Source: JBCCFK01 sp965262315 (GTDB lineage: Bacteria > Actinomycetota > Acidimicrobiia > Acidimicrobiales > UBA8592). From it: DNA of 7,502 nucleotides. This document shows positions 1 through 6,239 of this stretch, in pieces (positions within the stretch are counted from its first letter, which is position 1; each line of letters opens with the position of its first letter). Where the stretch lies: assembly GCA_965262315.1 (NCBI GenBank), contig CBDHFJ010000016.1:1-7502 (forward strand). Direction: 5' to 3'. Below the pieces are notes generated by a model. That model did not search any database. It saw only the letters and a program-made list of their open reading frames with translations, and was not told the origin of the DNA. The position numbers and the translations under genes were made by a program.

Positions 1-537
1 CGGGAGGTCGTTGACGTAGCTCTTGCGGAGATTGACCCCGGTGATCGCAGGCAACGCGCCGAGGTAGCCGGCGGCGATGTCGATCAGCCGCTCGTCGAAG
101 ACCAGGTCGACCACGGCGGAATCGACGCACAGCGGCTGGGCGATCGCCGCGGCCTGGGTGATGGACCGGAACGCGTCCTGGCCCTGTGCGACGAGGTCGG
201 CGGGTGCCGGCTCGCCGGCCGACGTCCTGCCGTCGTCGGCGCGCGCCGCATCGACGATCACGGGCAGCAGGACGTCGCTGCCGTTGTCGAGCGCGTTCTC
301 GAGCAGGTGGCGGACGTGAGCCAGCCGCGCCGGGTCGACGTGGGCGTCGAGCACGGCGTAGCCATCCGACCGCAGTTGCTGGACAGCCGGACCGGACGAT
401 CCCGCGCCGAGGCCCCTCGTGTCGCGCCGCCGCCTGATCCGGTCGCGGTGGAACAACGCCATGGCCCGAGCCCGCCGGCGACGCCGGTAGAGCCCGTCGC
501 GGGCCCGTTCGGTTCGTTCCAGGAACGCCGAGGCCAT
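1..537 (-). CDS. PhyH-like Fe(II)/2-oxoglutarate dioxygenase, N-terminal part (gene runs off left edge)
   Basis: Reading the reverse strand from ATG at 537 gives 179 codons with no stop down to base 1, so the gene is cut by the window edge. The protein opens with a short helix-like stretch and a strongly basic patch (residues 18-38, about ten Arg). A PhyH-type N-terminal domain follows: a QQLRSDGYAVLDAHVDP segment (about 54-70), the pattern in which this family enters its first beta strand. It ends in a GYLGALPAITGVNLRKS strand (about 158-174), which in the family lies shortly before the iron-binding HxD motif; that motif must lie outside the window, so catalytic competence cannot be checked. 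The start ATG overlaps the stop of the upstream oxygenase gene (TGATG) and has only a weak Shine-Dalgarno, which suggests translational coupling. An internal ATG at 462 (Met26) is an alternative start. PhyH-family assignment rests on pattern resemblance; substrate unknown. Confidence 0.72.
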   Translation of the reverse strand, partial: MASAFLERTERARDGLYRRRRRARAMALFHRDRIRRRRDTRGLGAGSSGPAVQQLRSDGYAVLDAHVDPARLAHVRHLLENALDNGSDVLLPVIVDAARADDGRTSAGEPAPADLVAQGQDAFRSITQAAAIAQPLCVDSAVVDLVFDERLIDIAAGYLGALPAITGVNLRKSYVNDLP

Positions 538-1514
538 CAGCGGTCCCGGAGCCGTGACGCAGCGCGCACCAGCGGCGCCGTCACCGGCTCTCGCAGCTGG
601 TGATAGATCAACCGGAGCTGCACGCGGGTGTGGCCCGGCGTCATCCGGCCGCGGCGATGGAAGCCGCGATTGTTCGCCACGATGAGAGTGTTGGGCTGGG
701 CGACGATCGGCGTGGGCTCCAGTGCGAGGCGGTCCCATTGCTCGGGTGTGAGGCCGATCCGGCCGTTCTGCCAGGCCGCATCCGGAATCGCGGCATCGTC
801 ACCGGCACGCTGGTGGGCGCACCACACCGCATACTCACGCTCGACTGCCAGGCGGTGGGCACTCATGCGGTGCGATCCGAGGCAGTACTCGAACGCCCCC
901 TCGTCCTCGCCGTTGGGGGTCAACGCGAGGAACATCTTGACTGTGGGGAAATGCCGGTCCGCGTGCATGATGAGCAGGTTGTCGGTGTCGTCGCTCGCCC
1001 CTTCGGGCAGCCTCAGGTGTTCGTACACGACGTCGGGCCGCAACCCAGCCCGAGCGGAGCCCATGACCGAGGCGACCAGCACCGGAAGGCGACCGTCGCC
1101 GCCGAAGACCTCCAGGACCGGCCTCAGGAAGTCCGGTACCTCGGGGTCGTCGTGGGCGACCTGATCGCGGGTCCAGTCCAGCTGGTGGTGGTCGCGGTGC
1201 ACCGGCCCGTCGGCACCGACGAGGGTCTCGGCCAACGGCGATCGGTGCCATTCGTGCGCGGCTGCAGCAACGGCGTCGAAGTCGTCGGGCGGCAGGAAGT
1301 CCGGGATGGTCACGACCCCGTCGCGCTCCAGGTCGTTGCAGACCGACGCCAGCGCCGCGTCCGCACCGCGAGGTCCGGGGAGCACAGCCCGCCGCGCCGA
1401 CTCGTAGAGCATGCGCGCCGGCTGCAGGCCGAGGCGGTTCGCCACCGCGGATCCTCGGGTGTAGGGCGGTGGCACGACGAGGGTCCGCTTCATCGTGTTC
1501 AGCGGCGCGACCAT
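537..1514 (-). CDS. Phytanoyl-CoA dioxygenase (PhyH) family oxygenase
   Basis: This is a complete 325-residue protein. PhyH enzymes are cytosolic non-haem Fe(II) oxygenases that use O2 and 2-oxoglutarate to hydroxylate acyl-CoA or other small substrates. The facial triad is visible: His184-x-Asp186 in LLIMHADRHF and distal His286 in NNRGFHRRG, followed eleven residues later by Arg297, the likely 2-oxoglutarate carboxylate ligand. Between them lies the typical K-x-FLALTPNGEDEGAFEYCLGSH segment (about 193-215), close to the family's core with its GSH turn. The N-terminal DLERDGVVTIPDFLPPDDF (about 61-79) is the usual first strand. The start at 1514 is supported by AGGAGG five bases upstream; Met8 is a less likely start. 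It follows the ligase gene by 44 bases on the same strand and overlaps the next oxygenase by one base, so an operon is likely. The family includes antibiotic, lipid and osmolyte hydroxylases, so the substrate is open. Confidence 0.85.
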   Translation of the reverse strand: MVAPLNTMKRTLVVPPPYTRGSAVANRLGLQPARMLYESARRAVLPGPRGADAALASVCNDLERDGVVTIPDFLPPDDFDAVAAAAHEWHRSPLAETLVGADGPVHRDHHQLDWTRDQVAHDDPEVPDFLRPVLEVFGGDGRLPVLVASVMGSARAGLRPDVVYEHLRLPEGASDDTDNLLIMHADRHFPTVKMFLALTPNGEDEGAFEYCLGSHRMSAHRLAVEREYAVWCAHQRAGDDAAIPDAAWQNGRIGLTPEQWDRLALEPTPIVAQPNTLIVANNRGFHRRGRMTPGHTRVQLRLIYHQLREPVTAPLVRAASRLRDR

Positions 1515-1519
1515 CTCAT

Positions 1520-1525
1520 CCTCCT
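1520..1525 (-). promoter_or_regulatory. Ribosome binding site of the complete PhyH-like gene
   Basis: The minus strand reads AGGAGG, then ATGAG, then the ATG at 1514. The consensus motif with five-base spacing decides the start. An ATG inside the spacer is in another frame and would not give the oxygenase. Confidence 0.75.
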
Positions 1526-1558
1526 GGCTGATTCGGTGTGGGCGTGGTGGGGCACCGG

Positions 1559-2956
1559 TCAGGCCCCTTCGAGCTGCGCACGCACGTCGGGGTCGAGCGC
1601 ACAGACCACGGCGCGGAACTTCCCGTTGGATGTGCGTTCGATGGCGTCGACCCGGTCGAAGTCGACGCGGATGTCGCCCATGCGGTCGCGGATGCGGCCT
1701 GCGAGGACGACTTCGGACTCCGGTCCTGTCGCCGGACCCGGCACGTACCGAACCAGGACGCGGGTGAGGTCGGTCTGGACGATCTGAGCCTCCGCGATGC
1801 CGCTGTCGTCCTTGAAGACGGGATCGAGACGGCCGATCGGTCGGCCGTCGCTGGTGAACAGCAGGTCATCGCTTCGCCCTTCCACGTGTGCCAGCAGCGG
1901 CAACGTGCGCCCGCACGCACAGGACCCCGAGTCCATCCGGACTCGGTCCCCCACACGGTACCGAATCAGGGGCATGTCAGGGTTCGCCAGCCCGGTGGCG
2001 ATCAGATCGCCCGATGCCCCGTCTGGCGCGTCGACCTCGACCACGCCGGCGTCGGGCCACAGGTGCAGTCGCCCTTCCTCGCACTCGCCGGCGGCGGTGA
2101 CAGACTCGGCCATCCCGTACGTCTCGCGAACGGGGCAGGCGAACGCCTCGGAGATGGCCTCCCGCTGGTGGTCGTAGAGCGGTTCGGCATTGGCGATCGC
2201 CACCGTGAGCCGGACGTCGGTGCGGCCTGCCTGGAGAGCGCCGACGGCCAAGGCGTGCAGCGACGAGGGGTACCCGATCAGATACCGCAGCTGGCGCTCC
2301 GCGATGGCGTCGAGATACGAGCCGATGAGGTCCGGTGCCAGGTGGTAGCTCGACAGGTAGAGCTGGCGGAGCGCAGCGTTCCAGACCCAGAAGGGCGGCT
2401 CGCGCCTCTCGACCGGTGTGACCAACTGCCCGCCCACCATGCCCCAGGCGTCTCCGAGCCGCACGCCGTACCAGCGACGCCACCGCGCTTCGTACATCGC
2501 ATACCAGTTGCGGACGCTCTCACGTCGTAGCCACAGGTCCAGCGAGGCGCCGGTCGTCCCGCTGGTGTGGTCGTGCACCAGCCGCGACGGGTTCACGTCG
2601 TCGGCGAGGAACGAGCGGGGGTCTGCGCGCAGCGTCGTCTTTTCGAGCACCGGCCACTGGTCGAGTCGTGTCCAGTCGCCGCCGTGGGCGTCCCAGTACG
2701 AGCGGTAGCCGGGTACCCGGGTCCTCGCTCGGTGGAGAATGGAGCCCAGGCGATCCTGTTGCCAGCGTCGCCACTGTTCTGGCGTCCAGCGGTCTCGTTC
2801 AAGGACGTCGGCCACGCGATCGTCGAGATCCGTGCCGTAGCGCTGCCATCGCAGTTGGGCTCCGCGGGCCGTGGCTGCTCCCGATCTGGCCCAGGGTGGG
2901 AGGCGCCGGTAGGCGGCGGTCGCGGCGCTCATGACCCGTGCCTGGACGCCACTCAT
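1559..2956 (-). CDS. PaaK/CapK-type adenylate-forming ligase (phenylacetate-CoA ligase family)
   Basis: This predicted cytosolic enzyme activates a carboxylic acid with ATP, forming an acyl-AMP and usually then a CoA thioester. Numbering is from ATG 2956 (465 aa). The family's motifs appear in order: an N-terminal helical region with QQDRLGSILHRARTRVPGYR (about 66-85); the ATP loop TSGTTG (131-136); the YGMAE adenine-binding motif (280-284); a CEEGRLHLWPD segment (292-302); PLIRYRVGD (329-337); CACGRTLPLL (346-355), whose Cys together with the earlier Cys/His probably form the structural metal site known in PaaK-like proteins; GRSDD (360-364); and a C-terminal TSNGKFRAV segment (442-450) carrying the probable catalytic Lys. 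Length fits the family. The start is uncertain: GTG at 3013 (484 aa), ATG 2956 and ATG 2932 (457 aa) are all possible and none has a strong Shine-Dalgarno. CapK-like members occur in polysaccharide loci; the acid used here is not deducible. Confidence 0.88.
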   Translation of the reverse strand: MSGVQARVMSAATAAYRRLPPWARSGAATARGAQLRWQRYGTDLDDRVADVLERDRWTPEQWRRWQQDRLGSILHRARTRVPGYRSYWDAHGGDWTRLDQWPVLEKTTLRADPRSFLADDVNPSRLVHDHTSGTTGASLDLWLRRESVRNWYAMYEARWRRWYGVRLGDAWGMVGGQLVTPVERREPPFWVWNAALRQLYLSSYHLAPDLIGSYLDAIAERQLRYLIGYPSSLHALAVGALQAGRTDVRLTVAIANAEPLYDHQREAISEAFACPVRETYGMAESVTAAGECEEGRLHLWPDAGVVEVDAPDGASGDLIATGLANPDMPLIRYRVGDRVRMDSGSCACGRTLPLLAHVEGRSDDLLFTSDGRPIGRLDPVFKDDSGIAEAQIVQTDLTRVLVRYVPGPATGPESEVVLAGRIRDRMGDIRVDFDRVDAIERTSNGKFRAVVCALDPDVRAQLEGA

Positions 2957-3036
2957 CGCCGTCGCCGTCCCCGTACCCACGCCATCGCCGCAGCATACCA
3001 ACGCCGCTCCCACGCCCGGTCGGGCACACCACGGCG

Positions 3037-3067
3037 CGCGGCCGCAGTGACGAGGGGGGTGGCCGCG
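3037..3067 (-). terminator. Possible hairpin just after the beta-helix gene
   Basis: CGCGGCC (3037-3043) and GGCCGCG (3061-3067) can form a perfect 7-bp GC stem around a 17-base loop, starting one base after the stop codon of the beta-helix gene. No T-run follows on the minus strand, and the loop is long, so this is at best a weak or attenuating terminator and could be chance in GC-rich DNA. Confidence 0.2.
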
Positions 3068-3068
3068 A

Positions 3069-5978
3069 TCAGGCCGGCAGGATCAGGAAGGCCCCGAAGT
3101 GGATGGTCCAAGCCTCGGGTGCGGTGCCCCCGATCGGTGCACCGACGCTGCGACCGGTCATCGGGAACGTCAACGCACCGCCGGTGTAGGTCCCCGTCAT
3201 GATCGGCGCACCGCCCAGGTTCTGGCCGTCGTAGATCTCGTAGCGGTCGCCCACTTCGAGGATGCTGGAGACGTTGACGGCGACACTGGTTCGCTCCTCA
3301 CCGTTCCAGATGGTCACGATGCCGCGGTCGTCGTCGTACTGGTTGGGTGTCACCGCCACGTGGGTGGGTGAGCCCGTGACCACGACACTGTTCTGGTCGG
3401 CCCCGGTCACGTTCTGCCAGCCGGCCAACGTCCGGCCGGGGTAGAAGAGTTCGGAGCCGTAGTAGGTGTTGGTGTCCCAGCCGGTCAGCCGGGCGCCGGG
3501 CTCCTGGCGAGCCAGGTAGTTCGGCGCCGCGATGTGGTTGAACCGGCCGGCGATGCCCGAACCGTCGCGGAACCAGATCCCGCCCAGCGCTTCCTTGGTG
3601 GTCATCAGGTAGTTGCGTTCGAAGACCATCGGGGCACGCTGGCCGACGATCGACACGGGTTCCTTGGCCACGGTGTAGACGTGGTTGTCGGTGAACGACA
3701 GGTTCTGCACCGAACCGCCGAGGTAGACCGGCGACTTGGGGTCTCCGCCCACGCTGTTGCCACCGGCGAACGTGTTGTTCGAGAAGGCGACGTTGTAGAC
3801 GGGGTCAGAGCCGTAGATCTGCACGCTCCGGCCGTAACTCGTCGACACGAGGTTGCCCTCGAACGACTTGGCACCGTCGTTGTTCGACTGGATGTAGACC
3901 GAGTGCCCGTGCGGGCGATCCGGACCGAGCCAACCGCAGTTGTAGATCAGGTTGCCGTGCATCAGGCTCTCGGTGGCGGTCTTCCACCAGCCCACACACG
4001 TACCACCGTCGTGGATCTCGTTGTTGATGATGGCGGTGCCGCGACCCTTGATGCTGAGCAGGCCAGGGCGACCGAACGACCCGGGGGTGCCCAGGACGCG
4101 GCCGGGCGAGGAGTTCGTGAACTCGAGGTCGATCCAGACGCTCCAGTCGCCGCTGATCTCCATCGTCTCGCCACCGCCGGTGCTGCGGCGGCCGTCGATC
4201 ACAGCGTGTTCGTCGGGGTACGGACGGATGGTGATCGGCTGCTCGGGCGTGCCGTCCGCCTCGTAGTCGAAGTCGCCGGTGTAGGTGCCGCCCCGCAGCC
4301 ACACGGTGGTGCCGGGCGGCAGTGCACGATTGGTCAGGGTCGCCTGCAGGCCAGCCGGGCTCTGGAGCGTGCCGGCTCCGGACGCTCCTGGGGCGACGAT
4401 CACGTCACCGGGTCGGACCTCGGCGGCGGGCACGACCGGGCCACCCGAGCCGGAGCCACCGCCGATCGGGGCCGGGATCGGCGTCGGCGTGGCGATGGCG
4501 GTGGCGGTGGGCGTCGGCGTGGCCGGCGGGGCACTCACACCGCTGTCGCCGGCGACGACCGTGAAGTCGTGGCGCACGTGACGCCACGTACCACTGATGG
4601 ACTGCCAGGTCGTGTAGAGCGTGCGCTGGCCGGCACCGAGGGCGTCCATCGACAGCGGGAGTGGTTCGTTGTCGGCGTTCTCTGCAGCGAAGAACGGCGC
4701 TTCGACGTCGATCTCGGTGAGGTTCTCGGTGATGCGGTCGGCACCCACGTAGAACCGGACCTGCCGGACGTCCAGCGCCGGGTCGACCCACACGTAGACG
4801 TCGCCTGACACGGTGGCCCCGTCGAGGCGGACCGTCTGGCCGGCGCTGCTGGTCGCCAACAGGGTGCCGTTGCCAGGAGGCACCCAGGTGTCAGGACCGG
4901 GTGCCGGGAACGAGGCCGAGCCGGTCACGTCCGGCGCTGGAGTCGGTGTCGGTGTCGATGCGGAAGCGGTGGGCGTCGGGGTCGCGGCGGCCGTCGTGGG
5001 GGTGGGCGGAGCGGTCGTGGGGGTGGGGGTCGCGGGAACGGCCGTGGGGGTCGCCGGGGCAGGGCCACCGCTGCTCGCGAGCACCGTGAAGTCGTGGCGC
5101 ACGTGGTACCAGCGACCTGTGCGTGCCTGGTAGGTGACGAAGATCGTGCGCTCGCCGGTGCCGAGCTCGTGGGCCGGCGAGATCTCCTGCCAGGCGCCGT
5201 CGGCATCCTCGACGAGGTCGAAGGGGCTCACCCGGTCCTGGCGGGTCAGGTAGTCGGTGGTGCGGACGGGGCCGACGTAGAACCGCACCTCCCGGGGCTG
5301 CAGCGCAGGGTCGACCAGGATGCGCACCGGCCCGGCGATGACGCTGCCGTCGAGTCGGTGGACCACGCCGTCGGTTCCCACGACCCCGAGGACGCCGTCG
5401 CCCTCGGGGAACGCGTCGACCTGGTCCGGGATCCCGTCGCCGGTCGCCGGGGCGGGGGTCGGGGTGGCCGGCACTGGGGTGGGCGTCGGTGCGGCGCCGC
5501 CCGCCTGGATCGTGAAGTCGTGGCGGACGTGGTACCAGCGCCCGGTCCGCCCCTGGTAGGTGGCGTAGATCGTCTGCTGCCCCTGGCCCAGGTCGGTGGC
5601 CGAGAGGGTCAACGGTGTGCCGTCGGCGTCCTCTGCGTAGTGGAAGGGGGCCAAGCGATCGAGCCGGATCAGATCGACCCGGTCGGGCCCGAGGTAGAAG
5701 CGGACCTCGCGGGCCTGCACGGCCGGGTCCAGCCAGATGTACACCTCTCCGGCCACGATGGCGCCATCCAGGCGCCGGGTGACGTCGGCGGCGTCGGTGA
5801 CGACCAATACGCCGTCGCCTGCCGGCACGTCGGTGGTGGCGGGGTCCGGCGGTGCCGCGATGGCCACCGTGGCGCCCACCACCCCCACGACGAACGCGGC
5901 GAACACCGCAATCGCCCGTCGGATCGGGAACGGCGTCGCGCCGCCATCGATCATCTCCTGTTGAGACCCTGCGCCCAT
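3069..5978 (-). CDS. Secreted modular protein: three repeat modules, Pro/Thr linkers, right-handed parallel beta-helix
   Basis: The protein has 969 residues. The ATG at 5978 is chosen because GGAGG stands four bases upstream and a signal peptide follows directly: two Arg (20-21), hydrophobic core about 22-42, likely cleavage near AIAA/PP. Three modules with a common pattern follow (about 54-158, 193-300, 369-475). Each has RLDG..., a VRFY strand and a terminal HVRHDFT, and they are separated by Pro/Thr-rich linkers. Residues about 520-820 form a parallel beta-helix: an entry motif VWLRGGTYTGDF, PITIRPYPDEHAVIDG, then an Asn ladder (NNEIHD, GNLIYN, GNLVST, NNTFAG, DNHVYT, RNYLMT, FNHIAA) spaced about 22-33 residues apart. 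Cys661 and Cys681 could form a disulfide. A C-terminal beta domain (about 870-969, with GDRYEIYDGQN) closes it. Such helices are usually polysaccharide lyases, epimerases or glycan-binding proteins; no catalytic residues can be assigned. The neighbouring MBOAT and CapK-like genes fit a surface-glycan role (inference). Confidence 0.85.
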   Translation of the reverse strand: MGAGSQQEMIDGGATPFPIRRAIAVFAAFVVGVVGATVAIAAPPDPATTDVPAGDGVLVVTDAADVTRRLDGAIVAGEVYIWLDPAVQAREVRFYLGPDRVDLIRLDRLAPFHYAEDADGTPLTLSATDLGQGQQTIYATYQGRTGRWYHVRHDFTIQAGGAAPTPTPVPATPTPAPATGDGIPDQVDAFPEGDGVLGVVGTDGVVHRLDGSVIAGPVRILVDPALQPREVRFYVGPVRTTDYLTRQDRVSPFDLVEDADGAWQEISPAHELGTGERTIFVTYQARTGRWYHVRHDFTVLASSGGPAPATPTAVPATPTPTTAPPTPTTAAATPTPTASASTPTPTPAPDVTGSASFPAPGPDTWVPPGNGTLLATSSAGQTVRLDGATVSGDVYVWVDPALDVRQVRFYVGADRITENLTEIDVEAPFFAAENADNEPLPLSMDALGAGQRTLYTTWQSISGTWRHVRHDFTVVAGDSGVSAPPATPTPTATAIATPTPIPAPIGGGSGSGGPVVPAAEVRPGDVIVAPGASGAGTLQSPAGLQATLTNRALPPGTTVWLRGGTYTGDFDYEADGTPEQPITIRPYPDEHAVIDGRRSTGGGETMEISGDWSVWIDLEFTNSSPGRVLGTPGSFGRPGLLSIKGRGTAIINNEIHDGGTCVGWWKTATESLMHGNLIYNCGWLGPDRPHGHSVYIQSNNDGAKSFEGNLVSTSYGRSVQIYGSDPVYNVAFSNNTFAGGNSVGGDPKSPVYLGGSVQNLSFTDNHVYTVAKEPVSIVGQRAPMVFERNYLMTTKEALGGIWFRDGSGIAGRFNHIAAPNYLARQEPGARLTGWDTNTYYGSELFYPGRTLAGWQNVTGADQNSVVVTGSPTHVAVTPNQYDDDRGIVTIWNGEERTSVAVNVSSILEVGDRYEIYDGQNLGGAPIMTGTYTGGALTFPMTGRSVGAPIGGTAPEAWTIHFGAFLILPA
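4554..5819 (-). repeat. Three tandem copies of a ~105-residue protein module
   Basis: Copies lie at 5819-5505, 5402-5079 and 4874-4554 on the minus strand. Shared features in order: GDGVL or GNGTL start, RLDGA/S, V-x-I/V-x-V/L-DPAL/V, REVRFY/RQVRFY followed by (L/V)G, a PF strand, an acidic AEDADG or AENADN turn, LG-x-G-x-(R/Q)T(I/L), and a GRWYHVRHDFT or GTWRHVRHDFT end. Copies 1 and 2 share thirteen identical residues at the end; copy 3 is the most diverged. The DNA under HVRHDFT is nearly unchanged: the plus-strand 20-mers at 4561-4580 and 5086-5105 are identical and 5512-5531 differs by one base. The pattern resembles Ig-like modules in which a VRFY strand is followed by a G-x-(H/R)T(I/L) strand, but I cannot name a family. 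Confidence 0.8.
4935..5063 (-). repeat. Low-complexity DNA encoding the longest Pro/Thr linker
   Basis: This codes for about 43 residues (306-348) made almost only of Pro, Thr and Ala in PTPT/ATPT patterns, between modules 2 and 3. Shorter linkers of the same kind lie at 5489-5445 and 4526-4470. On the plus strand it reads as imperfect GTGGGGGTG/GTCGGGGTC tracts. Such linkers are typical flexible spacers in secreted multidomain proteins and may be O-glycosylated. The repetitive DNA makes linker length prone to slippage. Confidence 0.75.
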
Positions 5979-5982
5979 GTTT

Positions 5983-5987
5983 CCTCC
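5983..5987 (-). promoter_or_regulatory. Ribosome binding site of the beta-helix gene
   Basis: The minus strand reads GTGGAGGAAACATG, placing GGAGG four bases before ATG 5978. This decides the start over the next ATG (5954), which has GGAG with no spacer, and over any extension further upstream. Its first bases lie inside a 14-bp palindrome. Confidence 0.75.
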
Positions 5988-5998
5988 ACGATCGTGGA
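5985..5998. promoter_or_regulatory. Perfect 14-bp palindrome overlapping the Shine-Dalgarno
   Basis: TCCACGATCGTGGA is its own reverse complement and covers part of the GGAGG ribosome site of the beta-helix gene. It could be a dimeric repressor operator, or an RNA hairpin (5-bp stem, GATC loop) that partly hides the ribosome site. CGATCG cores are common in GC-rich actinobacterial DNA, so chance is a real alternative. Confidence 0.3.
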
Positions 5999-6149
5999 TC
6001 ACCCGGTCAAGGGAGCCGTCGGTGATGCGAACGCCGCGCTTGAGCAGACTCAAGGCGTGCGGGTCCTCCGGCCCAGTCGGCAACATAGCATCCGAATCGT
6101 CACATTCGAGGAAAACCTGTAATGAAATTGAGATGTTTCTTTCCGTGGG

Positions 6150-6186
6150 GCCAGCGCCACGACGCGTGAAGTAGATTCGTGCTGGC
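6150..6186. repeat. Bulged inverted repeat upstream of the MBOAT gene
   Basis: GCCAG-CGC-CACGA (6150-6162) can pair with TCGTG-CTGGC (6177-6186), giving ten base pairs with a three-base bulge and a 14-base loop, 54 bases before the MBOAT start. It may be a leader RNA structure or an operator, or have no role. Confidence 0.25.
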
Positions 6187-6239
6187 GCGGACCCGGACGG
6201 GCCCGGGCGACGACGAAAAACGGCCCACGACCACCACCG

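Larger units (their letters stand above)
5979..6239. promoter_or_regulatory. Divergent intergenic region between the beta-helix and MBOAT genes
   Basis: No credible gene is seen in these 261 bases. The stretch 6082-6143 is clearly richer in A and T than anywhere else in the window, as expected for promoters. For the minus-strand gene the best candidate is an extended -10, TGCTATGTT (complement of 6082-6090), about 105 bases before the start codon, but no good -35 is present at the right distance. For the plus-strand gene no convincing -35/-10 pair was found. A bulged inverted repeat (6150-6186) and a 14-bp palindrome (5985-5998) also lie here. Promoter positions are inference. Confidence 0.45.

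Noticed and set aside
600..1787. Long plus-strand open frame
   Set aside because: It lies opposite the PhyH-like gene, which has the family motifs and a ribosome site. Long antisense frames are expected in very GC-rich DNA, and its translation shows no recognisable domain.
1538..2530. Long plus-strand open frame
   Set aside because: Antisense shadow of the ligase gene, whose TSGTTG, YGMAE and other motifs are on the minus strand.
3534..4808. Long plus-strand open frame
   Set aside because: Antisense shadow of the beta-helix and third module; composition dominated by Gly, Arg, Val and Asp with no domain pattern.
4935..5063. G-rich tandem tracts considered as a CRISPR, origin or recombination site
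   Set aside because: They are in frame with and fully explained by the Pro/Thr linker; no regular repeat-spacer pattern is present.
4561..5531. Three near-identical 20-mers considered as interspersed DNA sites
   Set aside because: They occur at the same point of each protein module and encode HVRHDFT, so protein-level duplication explains them.
5094..6122. Long plus-strand open frame
   Set aside because: Antisense to modules 1 and 2 and the signal peptide; it also runs into the intergenic region.
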